From: Neobacillus mesonae
Lineage (GTDB): Bacteria > Bacillota > Bacilli > Bacillales > Cytobacillaceae
Reading direction: 5' to 3'
Assembly (NCBI RefSeq): GCF_001636315.1
Contig: NZ_KV440949.1
Location: 4,107,543 to 4,171,542 of the forward strand
Length of the DNA: 64,000 nt
A program made the position numbers and the translations under genes. Positions within the stretch are counted from its first letter, which is position 1. Every line of letters starts with the position of its first letter. The notes below the pieces were generated by a model. The model had not been told where the DNA came from, ran no database searches, and saw nothing but the letters and a program-made list of their open reading frames with translations. Positions 1 through 8,409 of the stretch are shown here, piece by piece.

Positions 1-1
1 G

Positions 2-595
2 ATTTACAAGGACGATCTAAAATTCAAAACCTGGAATGAGGTAGTGAAGCCTGATTCTAAAGCTGTTGTCATTGCAATGATGGACACAAGCGGTTCAATG
101 GGAATATGGGAAAAATATATGGCCCGCAGCTTTTTCTTCTGGATGACCCGCTTCTTACGAACAAAGTATGAAACAGTGGAAATAGAATTTATTGCTCACC
201 ATACAGAAGCGAAGGTTGTTTCTGAAGAAGACTTTTTCTCTAAAGGAGAAAGCGGCGGAACGATTTGTTCTTCGGCCTACCGCAAAGCATTGGAAATTAT
301 TGATGCGAAATATAATCCACGGAAATTTAACATTTATCCCTTCCATTTTTCAGACGGTGATAACTTAACATCTGATAATGCCCGCTGTGTAAAGCTGGTC
401 GAGGAGTTAATGAAGATCTCCAACATGTTCGGCTACGGTGAGGTAAATCAGTACAATCGTCACTCGACCCTAATGTCTGCCTATAAAAACATCAAAGATG
501 AACATTTCCGTTACTACATCCTCAAACAAAAAGCTGATGTATTCCACGCTATGAAGAGCTTTTTCCAAAAAGAAGAAGAAAAAATGTACGCATAA
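2..595 (+). CDS. yhbH: YhbH sporulation protein, DUF444 family (5' end outside window)
   Basis: The reading frame is open from base 2, so the first visible codon is internal and the true start lies upstream of the window. About 197 C-terminal residues are present; YhbH proteins are usually near 380 residues. The visible part contains the von Willebrand factor A-like metal-site signature DTSGSMG followed by [20 protein letters not shown], a FIAHHTEAK stretch and [14 protein letters not shown], all typical of YhbH/YeaH (DUF444). In B. subtilis yhbH is a mother-cell sporulation gene of unknown biochemical role, and relatives often sit beside the PrkA kinase and SpoVR. A spoVR gene lies at 37.3 kb here, not adjacent. 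A strong terminator follows. The family call is secure; the molecular function is not known. Confidence 0.93.
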   Translation: MYKDDLKFKTWNEVVKPDSKAVVIAMMDTSGSMGIWEKYMARSFFFWMTRFLRTKYETVEIEFIAHHTEAKVVSEEDFFSKGESGGTICSSAYRKALEIIDAKYNPRKFNIYPFHFSDGDNLTSDNARCVKLVEELMKISNMFGYGEVNQYNRHSTLMSAYKNIKDEHFRYYILKQKADVFHAMKSFFQKEEEKMYA

Positions 596-608
596 GCGAT
601 AGCATTGG

Positions 609-636
609 AAACAGGTGCCTGACACCTGTTTTTTTG
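609..636 (+). terminator. Terminator after yhbH
   Basis: An 8-bp perfect stem (AACAGGTG / CACCTGTT) around a CCTGA loop is followed by a run of T. The core GGTGCCTGACACC is itself a near-palindrome of a type that, from memory, recurs in Bacillus intergenic regions. Confidence 0.8.
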
Positions 637-725
637 CGTTTATTACCATTAATACTTTGAACGAAAAAAATAAAAAATAGGAGTGCAAGAAGAAATCATT
701 CTTTTTGCAAAAGGGGGTAATACGG

Positions 726-1778
726 GTGATAAAGAAGTCAGCAGGTGTAGCTTTAACAGCGATGCTTACGATTGGACTAGCAGCTTGTAATAACAATAAT
801 AAAACCGGTTTAAATGACATAAACGATCGAAATGACCGGGTCGGCATGAATGTCACTAATCGTGATAATGATTGGAATGACTTACGTAATGTCCGCAATG
901 ATGATTGGACCCGCTATAACGGACCATTAACGGAAAATTATCGAAACAATGATAATGATTTAAATTTGTTTGACGGTAAGAATAAAACAAGAACAGACCG
1001 AGATATGATTTCGGCATACCAAACAACATTGAATAGTGATCAGTATCCTCAAACAAAAGCGGTATTAATTGAGGATGCAAAATATCAATTTATCCCAGCG
1101 GGTAATAACGGCATGTTTGATTCAGGGTTTTTTCAGCAATTTCAGCCATATTTAGGACAGCAAGCACCAGCGGTAAAGCCGCCGGTTCAGCATGCTGCTC
1201 CACAGCCGTCACAGCCTGCTCCTAAGCAAACCCAGCCGGGACCACAGCAGCCGGCGCCAAATCGGACTCCGGTACCAAAGCAAACCCAGCCGGCGCCAAA
1301 TCGGACTCCGGTACCAAAGCAAACCCAGCCGGCACCAAATCAGACTCCGGCACCAAAACAAACCCAGCCTGCTCCTAAGCAGCCAGCAGCAACTGGAGCG
1401 ATTAGTCAATATGCCCAGCAGGTAATTAATTTAACAAATGTGGAACGTAGGAAAAAAGGTCTTTCAGATTTGAAAGCCGATTCACAGTTAAGTGGAGTTG
1501 CCCAGAAAAAGGCCGACGATATGCAGCAGAACCATTATTTCTCTCATACAAGCCCAACTTATGGGTCACCGTTCGATATGATGAGAGATTTCGGTGTAAC
1601 ATATAAATCGGCTGGAGAAAATATCGCTCAAGGTCAGCGTACACCGCAAGAGGTAGTAACAGCTTGGATGAATAGTGAAGGTCACCGCGCCAACATCTTA
1701 AGTACAAAATATACCCATATTGGCGTTGGGTTTGAAGAAGCTGGAAAACATTGGTCACAAATGTTTATTGGAAAATAG
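726..1778 (+). CDS. CAP-domain (SCP/PR1, YkwD-like) lipoprotein
   Basis: 350 residues from a GTG start at 726, chosen because an AAAGGGGG ribosome site lies about nine bases upstream; the upstream TTG at 705 has none. Residues 1-21 form a lipoprotein signal with lipobox LAAC (Cys21), so the protein should be anchored on the outer face of the membrane. Residues 22-90 are rich in Asn and Asp. A Pro/Gln/Lys-rich linker at about 150-225 contains three 13-residue repeats (PAPNRTPVPKQTQ type). The CAP domain fills residues 226-350 with HYFSHTSPTYGSPFD, AGENIAQG and WMNSEGHRANILS. CAP domains of this bacterial type occur in secreted and spore- or wall-associated proteins; the activity is unknown. 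It is probably a single-gene unit. Confidence 0.9.
   Translation: MIKKSAGVALTAMLTIGLAACNNNNKTGLNDINDRNDRVGMNVTNRDNDWNDLRNVRNDDWTRYNGPLTENYRNNDNDLNLFDGKNKTRTDRDMISAYQTTLNSDQYPQTKAVLIEDAKYQFIPAGNNGMFDSGFFQQFQPYLGQQAPAVKPPVQHAAPQPSQPAPKQTQPGPQQPAPNRTPVPKQTQPAPNRTPVPKQTQPAPNQTPAPKQTQPAPKQPAATGAISQYAQQVINLTNVERRKKGLSDLKADSQLSGVAQKKADDMQQNHYFSHTSPTYGSPFDMMRDFGVTYKSAGENIAQGQRTPQEVVTAWMNSEGHRANILSTKYTHIGVGFEEAGKHWSQMFIGK
1251..1367 (+). repeat. Three tandem 39-bp repeats coding the CAP-protein linker
   Basis: Units begin at 1251, 1290 and 1329. The first two are identical and the third differs at a few bases. Each encodes 13 residues (PAPNRTPVPKQTQ and variants), so copy number can change without a frameshift. 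The linker probably spaces the CAP domain from the membrane. Confidence 0.9.
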
Positions 1779-1817
1779 AAAAGCTGACGGAAGAAAAAAA
1801 TGATAAAACCCAGAACC

Positions 1818-1845
1818 AGAACCGACTGTTAATCCGGTCGGTTCT
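1818..1845. terminator. Inverted repeat between convergent genes
   Basis: A 9-bp perfect stem (AGAACCGAC / GTCGGTTCT) lies between the CAP gene and the kinase gene and touches the kinase stop codon. Neither side has a clean T-run, so termination is plausible but weakly supported. Confidence 0.4.
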
Positions 1846-3100
1846 AGTTCCCATTTAGTAAAGAGATCGTTGGAAATTTAACAAGGATTGTTGTCCCATT
1901 TCCTACTTCACTTTGAACCCGGATGGTTCCATCCATAGCTTTAACAATACTATATACCACCATCATCCCTAAGCCGGTCCCATTTTTTCCCTTCGTGGAA
2001 TAGAATGGTTCCCCCAGCCTTGCCAATTGTTCGCGTGTCATCCCCTCACCTGTGTCCTTCACAGTAATCGTTACTTCAGTTTGGCTGAACTCAGTAGATA
2101 CGGATAAGTATCCACCATTTGGCATCGCTTCGATAGCATTTTTTAGTATATTGACAAAGCATTGCCGAAATTTTTGCAAATCCCCTTTTATAAAACCAAT
2201 GATGGAGAAATCAGTATGTATTTCAACGGAGTTTTGATTAGCTAAGGGCTGAAGAAGGTTAATTGTTTGCCTAAGTTCACTTTTAACATTAATTTCCTCG
2301 ATGGTTTCTAATGCTGGTTTAGCAAATGTTAAATAGTCCTGTATTACCCTTTCAGCGGAAAGCAATTCTTCTTTTACTATTGACAAATATTCTTTTCGCT
2401 TTTGTCTGGGAAGGTAATCATCCTGTAATAATTGCACAAAGCCAGTCGCAGCAGTTAGCGGGTTGCGGATCTCGTGGGAAATAGCCGCCCCCATTTGTTC
2501 AACAGCCTTTAATTTTTCAGCTTTAATTAGCTGCTGTTTCATTTCCTCATTCTTTCTAAAAAATTCAATTGAGTAGGAAATAATTAATACCCCAAGCGGT
2601 GGAATAAACAGATAGGCCGCGAGCACATCAAGCAGGGAAGATTCTGTTTCATTAAATCTTAATCCTACAAATGATAGCATTCCCAATGCCATACTAATAA
2701 GGACGGATATTGCCATCCGTCGAATTGCAGGCTGTTTCCCAAACCAAGGAAATAATCGCCAAGCAACGATGGCAAATGGGACATAAAGTGCGATGGTTTG
2801 ATAAAAACCTAAATTAATGCCATACAAACCCCTTAATAGGACTGTGAAAGCTGCTAGGATTGGTCCAATTCCTAAATAAAGACTGCCAATGACTAACGGA
2901 ATGACCCGTAAATCATACCTGGCGTGGGGAACCGGATGATAAGAGAACTGAATGCAGCTCCATAAGAGAATAATGAAAAAAATAATATAGGAGGGTTTTG
3001 AAAAGGTCAATTTTCTGTTTTTTTCAAGAAAAATAAAGCAAAAAAATAGCACGATAATAATTATGGAAAGATTCAGAAAAAAGTGTTTAGTAATTTCCAT
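1844..3100 (-). CDS. Membrane sensor histidine kinase with 5TM-LYT sensor (KinB-like)
   Basis: 418 residues from the ATG at 3100, which has a GGTGA ribosome site; a GTG three codons upstream lacks one. The N-terminal ~170 residues hold about six hydrophobic segments with RYDLRVIPLVIGSLYLGIGP, matching the 5TM-5TMR_LYT sensor type also found in KinB. Then come the HisKA dimerisation helix with phospho-accepting His209 (AISHEIRNPLTA), the N box NILKNAIEAM, and the G boxes DTGEGM and GTGLGMMVVYSIV of the HATPase domain. It should autophosphorylate in response to a membrane signal. No response regulator is adjacent, as expected for kinases that feed the Spo0F/Spo0A phosphorelay; that role is inferred from architecture and host type. 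Confidence 0.88.
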   Translation of the reverse strand: MEITKHFFLNLSIIIIVLFFCFIFLEKNRKLTFSKPSYIIFFIILLWSCIQFSYHPVPHARYDLRVIPLVIGSLYLGIGPILAAFTVLLRGLYGINLGFYQTIALYVPFAIVAWRLFPWFGKQPAIRRMAISVLISMALGMLSFVGLRFNETESSLLDVLAAYLFIPPLGVLIISYSIEFFRKNEEMKQQLIKAEKLKAVEQMGAAISHEIRNPLTAATGFVQLLQDDYLPRQKRKEYLSIVKEELLSAERVIQDYLTFAKPALETIEEINVKSELRQTINLLQPLANQNSVEIHTDFSIIGFIKGDLQKFRQCFVNILKNAIEAMPNGGYLSVSTEFSQTEVTITVKDTGEGMTREQLARLGEPFYSTKGKNGTGLGMMVVYSIVKAMDGTIRVQSEVGNGTTILVKFPTISLLNGN

Positions 3101-3211
3101 TAACTTCACCGACCATAAAAGGATGATAGTAAAATTTTACAGCTTTTTTGTACATGTTACAACAAAATTCTACAAGCATAAAGAAAAAAGGCTTGAATCT
3201 TCAAGCTTTTT

Positions 3212-3596
3212 TCATAAATTAACGGTTGAAATGGTGTTCCTTCCATTTGACTTTGATAAATATAGTGCTGAATCCGCTTTTGCGATTAATTCTTGCGGTT
3301 TCACCAATGCCTCCGGAATGATGGTTGTAGAAACGATACTTAATGTAACAGTGGAGGATACCTTGGAATTATTGTGGGGAATATGCAGTTCCTGGATAAC
3401 AGCCTGAACTTGCTTCGCTGCTCTCATTGCCTCATTTTCGCTGGATTGTGGTGAATATAAACAGAAAAATGATAAGCTATAAAACCGCTTATAAGAGCGG
3501 GGATTTTAACGATAATTGCTTGTTTTTAAATAATTGCCCCAATATGGAGAAGGTGGCAATTAATAGTGCTAAATTAGCGATAAAGTCTTTTAACAT
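3212..3596 (-). pseudogene. Collapsed diguanylate cyclase (5TM-LYT head joined to GGDEF tail)
   Basis: Two pieces of one gene remain in different frames. An ATG at 3596 with a good AGGAGA ribosome site starts a 35-residue hydrophobic peptide (MLKDFIANLALLIATFSI...) that resembles the first helix of 5TM-LYT sensor proteins and stops at TAA. Just downstream, in another frame, about 90 residues read as the end of a GGDEF domain: SSENEAMRAAKQVQAVI, then IAKADSALYLSKSNGRNTI, which matches the ADxALYxAKxxGRN close of GGDEF proteins. The GGDEF motif itself and most of the sensor are missing. The simplest reading is an internal deletion of several hundred codons. It accounts for most of the otherwise gene-free 3110-3840 interval. 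Confidence 0.6.
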
Positions 3597-3790
3597 TCAA
3601 GAATCTCCTGTAAAACGCATTATGGTAAATTTTTCAGCTTTCCAATTATACTATAAAAAATAGTTAATTTTGACGAAATTTGATTACAATATGTAAAAAG
3701 TTTTATCTTCATTCGACATTTTCCGGGAAATAAATTAGTACTAAGGACATACTTTTGAGGCGGCAAGTTCCAGAATGATCAGATAAGAAT

Positions 3791-3810
3791 ATTGGTATAG
3801 ACAACTATAC
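3791..3810 (+). promoter_or_regulatory. NagR-type operator upstream of nagA
   Basis: ATTGGTATAGACAACTATAC contains a perfect 6-bp inverted repeat (GTATAG-acaa-CTATAC). It closely resembles the GntR-family NagR (YvoA) site ATTGGTATAGA known upstream of nagA in B. subtilis. nagR is the third gene of this operon, so autoregulated repression relieved by glucosamine-6-phosphate or GlcNAc-6-phosphate is the likely control. Confidence 0.75.
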
Positions 3811-3826
3811 ATGGGAATGCTACTAT
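3798..3826 (+). promoter_or_regulatory. Candidate sigma-A promoter for nagABR
   Basis: TAGACA (3798-3803), a 17-base spacer, then TACTAT (3821-3826). The -35 hexamer lies inside the NagR palindrome, so repressor binding would block polymerase. Matches to consensus are moderate. Confidence 0.45.
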
Positions 3827-3855
3827 AAAGAGGACATATGAAAGGAAGTCTTGAT

Positions 3856-5055
3856 ATGGATAAAATAAAATCTACTTCTATTTTACTTAAGGGAATTCGT
3901 GTTTATACAGAGAATGAAATAATTGAAAATGGCTATATCAAAATCAAAGACAACTTAATAGACGAAATAGGAACAACAGATCGGCTTGGGAGTATGGAGG
4001 ATTATGAAGTGCTGGAAATCCCTTCAGGATATCATGTAGTACCTGGCTTTATCGATGTTCATATACATGGAGTGAATGGGGCAGACACGATGGATGCAAC
4101 AAAGGAAGCACTTGATACAATGGTGATGGCATTGCCAAAAGAAGGGACCACCAGCTTTCTTGCGACAACGATTACTCAAGAGGCAGAGGAAATAGAAAAG
4201 GCTATTAAAAATGCTGGCGAATATATTGAAATGCAGTCCGGTCAAGGAAAGGCGGAAATCCTTGGTATTCACTTGGAGGGTCCATTTGTGAATGCGAAAA
4301 AAGCGGGAGCACAGCCTATTCAGCATATCATTGATCCGAATCTTGAATTGTTTAAACAGTGGCAGGCATTGGCTAAAGGAACAATCAAGCTTGTGACATT
4401 AGCACCAGAGCGGCCTGGGGGCTTAGAAATGGTCCGTTACTTAAAGGAAAATGGGGTTATTCCGTCTATCGGCCATACAGATGCCACCTTTGAGCAGGTG
4501 AGCGAAGCCATTGATGCCGGGGCAAATCATGTGACACATCTGTATAATCAAATGAGAGGACTGCATCATCGGGAACCTGGTGTTGTAGGTGCTGCATTTT
4601 TACGTGATGAATTAAAAGCTGAAATGATTGTTGATGGTGTCCATGTCCATCCGGAAATGGTCAATCTCGCTTATAAACAAAAGAAAAGTAAAGGCTTGTT
4701 GTTAATTACAGATTCAATGCGGGCAAAATGTTTGAAAAACGGCACGTACGACCTTGGCGGACAAGAGGTAATAGTACAAGACGGCAAAGCAGTACTGGGA
4801 GACGGGACGCTTGCCGGAAGTATATTAAAGCTGGGTCATGCTGTGAAAAATGTCTTACAGTATACAGGTTGTACAATTTCAGAAGTAATAGAAATGGCGT
4901 CGGTTAATCCGGCAAAACAATTAAATGTTTACAATCGAAAAGGCAGTCTTGCGGCAGGAAAGGACGCCGATATTGTCATTCTTGATGATCAAATGAATGT
5001 TTATATGACTTTTTGCCGAGGAGAGGTCGCCTTTAATAAAGAGGAGGAAGCTTAA
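3856..5055 (+). CDS. nagA: N-acetylglucosamine-6-phosphate deacetylase
   Basis: 399 residues from the ATG at 3856, preceded by AAAGGAAG at seven bases; another ATG at 3838 is possible but lies very close to the predicted transcription start. The enzyme removes acetate from GlcNAc-6-phosphate to give glucosamine-6-phosphate. Amidohydrolase landmarks are present: PGFIDVHIHGVNGAD metal motif, LGIHLEGPFV, the IGHTDA and HVTHLYNQM histidines, and the LLITDSM aspartate loop. Length is normal for the family (about 390). It is the first gene of nagA-nagB-nagR; nagB follows after one base with its ribosome site inside the nagA end, implying coupled translation. Cytoplasmic amino-sugar and wall-recycling catabolism. 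Confidence 0.97.
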   Translation: MDKIKSTSILLKGIRVYTENEIIENGYIKIKDNLIDEIGTTDRLGSMEDYEVLEIPSGYHVVPGFIDVHIHGVNGADTMDATKEALDTMVMALPKEGTTSFLATTITQEAEEIEKAIKNAGEYIEMQSGQGKAEILGIHLEGPFVNAKKAGAQPIQHIIDPNLELFKQWQALAKGTIKLVTLAPERPGGLEMVRYLKENGVIPSIGHTDATFEQVSEAIDAGANHVTHLYNQMRGLHHREPGVVGAAFLRDELKAEMIVDGVHVHPEMVNLAYKQKKSKGLLLITDSMRAKCLKNGTYDLGGQEVIVQDGKAVLGDGTLAGSILKLGHAVKNVLQYTGCTISEVIEMASVNPAKQLNVYNRKGSLAAGKDADIVILDDQMNVYMTFCRGEVAFNKEEEA

Positions 5056-5056
5056 G

Positions 5057-5779
5057 ATGAATTTGATTAAAGTAAAAGATTATGCAGAGATGAGTCAAAA
5101 GGCAGCGGAATTTATTATCGATAAAGTACGTAGTACACCAGGGCTAAAGCTCGGGCTGGCAACAGGAGGAACACCGGTAGGAACGTATCAAAAACTGATT
5201 GAAGATCATCAAAACAATAAAACATCTTATCATGATGTTGTTACATTTAACCTGGATGAGTATATCGGACTCTCAGGGGAAAATAAGAACAGCTATCGTT
5301 TTTTTATGGACAACAAGTTATTCAATCATATTGATATTGAAAAAAGTAATACCTTTATTCCCCGTGGTGATGTTGAGGATATTATTTCAGAATGCAGGAA
5401 ATATGAAGAATTAATCAGCAAGCATGGCGGCGTGGACCTGCAAATTCTAGGTATTGGCGGCAACGGGCATATTGGATTCAATGAACCGGGTACGTCCTTT
5501 GACACCAAAACCCATGTTGTAAATTTAGCCGACTCCACCATTGAGGCTAACGCTAGATTCTTCAACAGTATGGAGGAAGTTCCAACGCAGGCCATCACGA
5601 TGGGGATTTCCTCTATTATGAAAAGTAAAGAAATCCTGCTGCTCATTTCCGGTGAGGGTAAAAGAGAGGCAATGAAGCAGCTGCTTCATGGGAAAATTTC
5701 TGAAGAGTTTCCCGCATCTGTTTTAAATACTCATCCCGCTGTTACCATTATTGCCGATCAAGCGGCATTAGCCGATTAA
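5057..5779 (+). CDS. nagB: Glucosamine-6-phosphate deaminase
   Basis: 240 residues, close to B. subtilis NagB. It isomerises and deaminates glucosamine-6-phosphate to fructose-6-phosphate and ammonia, feeding glycolysis. Visible signatures are the phosphate-binding LGLATGGTPVGTYQ near residue 35, the catalytic FNLDEYIGL loop and the GIGGNGHIGFNEPG motif. The ATG has GAGGAGGAAG as ribosome site, lying inside nagA. It is shorter than the roughly 266-residue enterobacterial enzymes, as is usual in Bacillus. nagR follows after 23 bases. Regulation should be through the NagR site before nagA. Confidence 0.97.
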   Translation: MNLIKVKDYAEMSQKAAEFIIDKVRSTPGLKLGLATGGTPVGTYQKLIEDHQNNKTSYHDVVTFNLDEYIGLSGENKNSYRFFMDNKLFNHIDIEKSNTFIPRGDVEDIISECRKYEELISKHGGVDLQILGIGGNGHIGFNEPGTSFDTKTHVVNLADSTIEANARFFNSMEEVPTQAITMGISSIMKSKEILLLISGEGKREAMKQLLHGKISEEFPASVLNTHPAVTIIADQAALAD

Positions 5780-5802
5780 AAAGAGGAAGTGTCAGTAGGA
5801 GA

Positions 5803-6543
5803 ATGATTAATAAGAATTCCCCCATTCCACTTTATTATCAGCTTGAAGAATATATTAAAGGGCTAATTGAAAAGGGCGAGTTGAAACCTGGTGATGCACT
5901 GCCGCCGGAACGGGAATATGCAGAAACAAATCAAATCAGCCGAATGACAGTCAGGCAGGCCTTTACCCAGCTGGTAAACGAAGGTTACCTATATCGGATA
6001 CAGGGCAAAGGAACATTTGTGGCGGAACGGAAAATTGAACAGCCTCTGCAGGGCTTGACAAGCTTCACCGAAGATATGAAGGCAAGAGGGCTCGTGCCTG
6101 GAAGCCAATTAATACACTTCGAAACGATCGCGGCTCCAAACGGAGTAGCAAAGCAGCTGTTAATCCCAGAAGCCGCACCGATTTATGAAATCTCTAGGAT
6201 TCGTTTAGCTGATGGTGTTCCAATGGCGTTAGAAACCAGTTTTATTTCTGCCGAGTTAATTACAGGGTTGACGGAGGAAATTGTAAATCAATCCTTATAC
6301 GCCTATATGGAAGAGCAATTAAAACTAACGATTGAAAGCTCAACCCAGATTATTGAGGCTTCGATTGCAAATAAGGAAGAGGCTGAATATTTACAAATCA
6401 GTGAAGGTGCTCCAGTGATGCTGATTCAAAATATTGCATACTTAGAAGATCGGACGCCGGTGGAATTTGTAAAATCTGTTTTTCGTGCCGACCGTTACAA
6501 ATTTATGATTCAAAAGAAACGCCAGAAACTATCTGGAAATTAA
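5803..6543 (+). CDS. nagR: GntR/HutC-family repressor of N-acetylglucosamine use
   Basis: 246 residues. Residues 1-75 are a GntR winged helix-turn-helix (PLYYQLEEYIKGLIEKGEL, LPPEREYAE, SRMTVRQAFTQLVNEGYL, QGKGTFVAE). The C-terminal part is a UTRA effector domain of the HutC subfamily (ISRIRLADGVPMALETSFI). This matches B. subtilis NagR (YvoA), which binds amino-sugar phosphates and represses the nag genes. The operator-like palindrome at 3791 and its place as last gene of nagABR support the call. Ribosome sites AGGAGA and AAGAGGAAG precede the ATG. A terminator follows. Confidence 0.93.
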   Translation: MINKNSPIPLYYQLEEYIKGLIEKGELKPGDALPPEREYAETNQISRMTVRQAFTQLVNEGYLYRIQGKGTFVAERKIEQPLQGLTSFTEDMKARGLVPGSQLIHFETIAAPNGVAKQLLIPEAAPIYEISRIRLADGVPMALETSFISAELITGLTEEIVNQSLYAYMEEQLKLTIESSTQIIEASIANKEEAEYLQISEGAPVMLIQNIAYLEDRTPVEFVKSVFRADRYKFMIQKKRQKLSGN

Positions 6544-6557
6544 AAATAGGATTTAGG

Positions 6558-6588
6558 AGACAGGTACTTATTTGGTATCTGTCTTTTT
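6558..6588 (+). terminator. Terminator after nagR
   Basis: A 10-bp stem (AGACAGGTAC / GTATCTGTCT, one G-U pair) is followed by TTTTT. Confidence 0.75.
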
Positions 6589-6644
6589 ACTTGAAATAGT
6601 CCCAATATTTTTTCCCCTTTATTATACCGCTTACAAAAAAGTTA

Positions 6645-6674
6645 TTGACGAAAGTAATTAGACGATGATATTCT
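6645..6674 (+). promoter_or_regulatory. Promoter of the GPH transporter gene
   Basis: TTGACG (6645-6650), an 18-base spacer and TATTCT (6669-6674). The TTGACGA -35 recurs in the promoters at 9694 and 12924, each just ahead of the same type of palindrome. Confidence 0.6.
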
Positions 6675-6687
6675 ACAACTAGATCAA

Positions 6688-6712
6688 TTAATTAGTTTAA
6701 TAAACTAATTAA
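6688..6712 (+). promoter_or_regulatory. ROK-type operator 1 (25-bp palindrome)
   Basis: A perfect inverted repeat of two 12-base arms (TTAATTAGTTTA / TAAACTAATTAA) around one central base. It begins 14 bases after the -10 hexamer, where a bound repressor would cover the transcription start. Size and sequence recall XylR-type operators bound by ROK repressors. Two further copies lie at 9733 and 12961. Confidence 0.75.
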
Positions 6713-6799
6713 AAAGCCGAAATTCTCGAGAATGTCTACTTTTTTTATATTTTATTGTAAAGGGTTTCAAATACTAAAAGGACAAAAGGGGGAGCCGAG

Positions 6800-8332
6800 A
6801 TGTCAAGGAAAGATAGGAAGGTTACGTTACGTACCAGTGTTGGCTTTGGATTAACAGATATTATGGGGGGTGGGGCCTTTACCATTATCGGTGCTTGGTT
6901 ATTATTCTTCTATACAACGTTTGTTGGGCTGACACCCGTTGAAGCTGCTTCTATTATTTCTATTGCACGTGTTGTTGACGCGATTATAAGTTTGTTTATA
7001 GGAAGTTTAACCGATAACTTCTTAAAAAATAAATTAGGAAGAAAATTTGGAAGACGCCGGTTTTTCTTATTAATTGGTTCCCCGTTAATGCTTACTTACA
7101 TTTTATTGTGGGTAACAGGAATGAACTATTGGTATTATCTATTCACTTATTTATTGTTTGAAGTTGTGGCAGCAATGGTTCTTATACCTTGGGAAACGTT
7201 ACCATCTGAAATGACAAAGGATTTCAACGAAAGAACAAAAATGTCAACCGCTAGAATGTTTATCTCCGGTACGGGCACATTTTTAGCTACTTTTGTCCCT
7301 GGGCTGCTAATTTCCTATTTTGGAAATGATAATTCATATGCGTATTTTATTAATGGTGCATTCTTTGCTGTGCTATTTGCGGTATGTGTATTTATTGCCT
7401 ATAAATCGACATGGGAAAACGAGCTTTCCCCAGAAGAAGAAAAAGCACTATTGGCAAACTCAAATGAACCAAGAAGTTTTAGTAAAACAGTTAACTCTAT
7501 TGTTGAAGTTTTGGCAGGTTATGTTTCGACCTTTAAAATTAAAAGTTTCCGTAAACATTTAGCCATTTATATTTTCTCGTTTACTGCGAAGGACGTATTT
7601 AATGCGGTATTCATCTTCTTTTGTGTATATGCGTTAAATATCTCAGCAGCGACTGGGGCTAACTTACTTTCACTAAGTATTATTGGGATCCCTACGACAA
7701 TATTATCTGGAATCTTGTTCGCAAAAATTGGACCTTCCAATTTATTTAAAATTGCTTATTCTACAATGATTGTATGTTTATTAAGTTTCTGGGCCATTTA
7801 TTTAGTTAAACCAAGCTCAATGATTGTCATTTTATTTGTGATCGCTGGCATCTATCAAATCGGTAGAAGTATGTTGGAGTTTACTCCTTGGAATGTGTAC
7901 CCATTTATTCCGGATGTTGATGAAATTGTCACTAAACAAAGACGTGAAGGACTTTTTGCGGCGGTTATGACCTTCTTTAGGAAAACTTCTGTAGCAATTG
8001 CAACGATGATTGTTGGTTTTGTACTGGAATTCGGAGGGTTTGTTAAAGGGCAGACAACACAATCTCCTGAAGCCATTCAAACCATTGTGTATACATTAGT
8101 AATTGGAACGATTGTATTGCTTCTTATTGCGCTATTTATTGCATTTACTTTCAAATTAAATAAACAAACACACGCAATCTTAGTGAATGAAATTGAGCGC
8201 TTGAAAAATAACGGCTCAAAAAGCGATGTGGATCCAAAAACAAAAGAAGTCGTAGAAGAGCTTACTGGATATCACTATGATAATATATGGGATAGTGAAG
8301 TGGCAGAAAGTAAAAAATGGAAGATCTCGTAA
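6800..8332 (+). CDS. GPH-family (glycoside/pentoside/hexuronide) sugar:cation symporter
   Basis: 510 residues with about 12 membrane segments. The N-terminus (LRTSVGFGLTDIMGGGAF) and the loop GSLTDNFLKNKLGRKFGRRR, followed by PWETLPSEMT, are typical of the GPH branch of the MFS, which includes the glucuronide carrier UidB and xyloside carriers. The roughly 60-residue cytoplasmic tail is hydrophilic. The gene sits under ROK-type operator 1 and converges on the ROK regulator, and two sister operators control uronate and gluconate genes, so a hexuronate or glucuronide is the most likely substrate. No beta-glucuronidase is visible here. The ATG follows AAAGGGGGAG. Substrate is inferred from context only. 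Confidence 0.85.
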   Translation: MSRKDRKVTLRTSVGFGLTDIMGGGAFTIIGAWLLFFYTTFVGLTPVEAASIISIARVVDAIISLFIGSLTDNFLKNKLGRKFGRRRFFLLIGSPLMLTYILLWVTGMNYWYYLFTYLLFEVVAAMVLIPWETLPSEMTKDFNERTKMSTARMFISGTGTFLATFVPGLLISYFGNDNSYAYFINGAFFAVLFAVCVFIAYKSTWENELSPEEEKALLANSNEPRSFSKTVNSIVEVLAGYVSTFKIKSFRKHLAIYIFSFTAKDVFNAVFIFFCVYALNISAATGANLLSLSIIGIPTTILSGILFAKIGPSNLFKIAYSTMIVCLLSFWAIYLVKPSSMIVILFVIAGIYQIGRSMLEFTPWNVYPFIPDVDEIVTKQRREGLFAAVMTFFRKTSVAIATMIVGFVLEFGGFVKGQTTQSPEAIQTIVYTLVIGTIVLLLIALFIAFTFKLNKQTHAILVNEIERLKNNGSKSDVDPKTKEVVEELTGYHYDNIWDSEVAESKKWKIS

Positions 8333-8356
8333 GAAGTAAAATAAAAAATCCATTAA

Positions 8357-8397
8357 AAAATCCCCTTCTCGACCTATTCGGCTGAGAAGGGGATTTT
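8357..8397. terminator. Bidirectional terminator between transporter and ROK gene
   Basis: A 14-bp stem (AAAATCCCCTTCTC / GAGAAGGGGATTTT) with A and T tracts on both sides, placed between convergent genes. Confidence 0.85.
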
Positions 8398-8409
8398 GTT
8401 GCTGCACAA

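Noticed and set aside
3838..3855. ATG 3838 as the nagA start
   Set aside because: It lies only a few bases after the predicted transcription start, and ATG 3856 has the better spaced AAAGGAAG and fits the family N-terminus.
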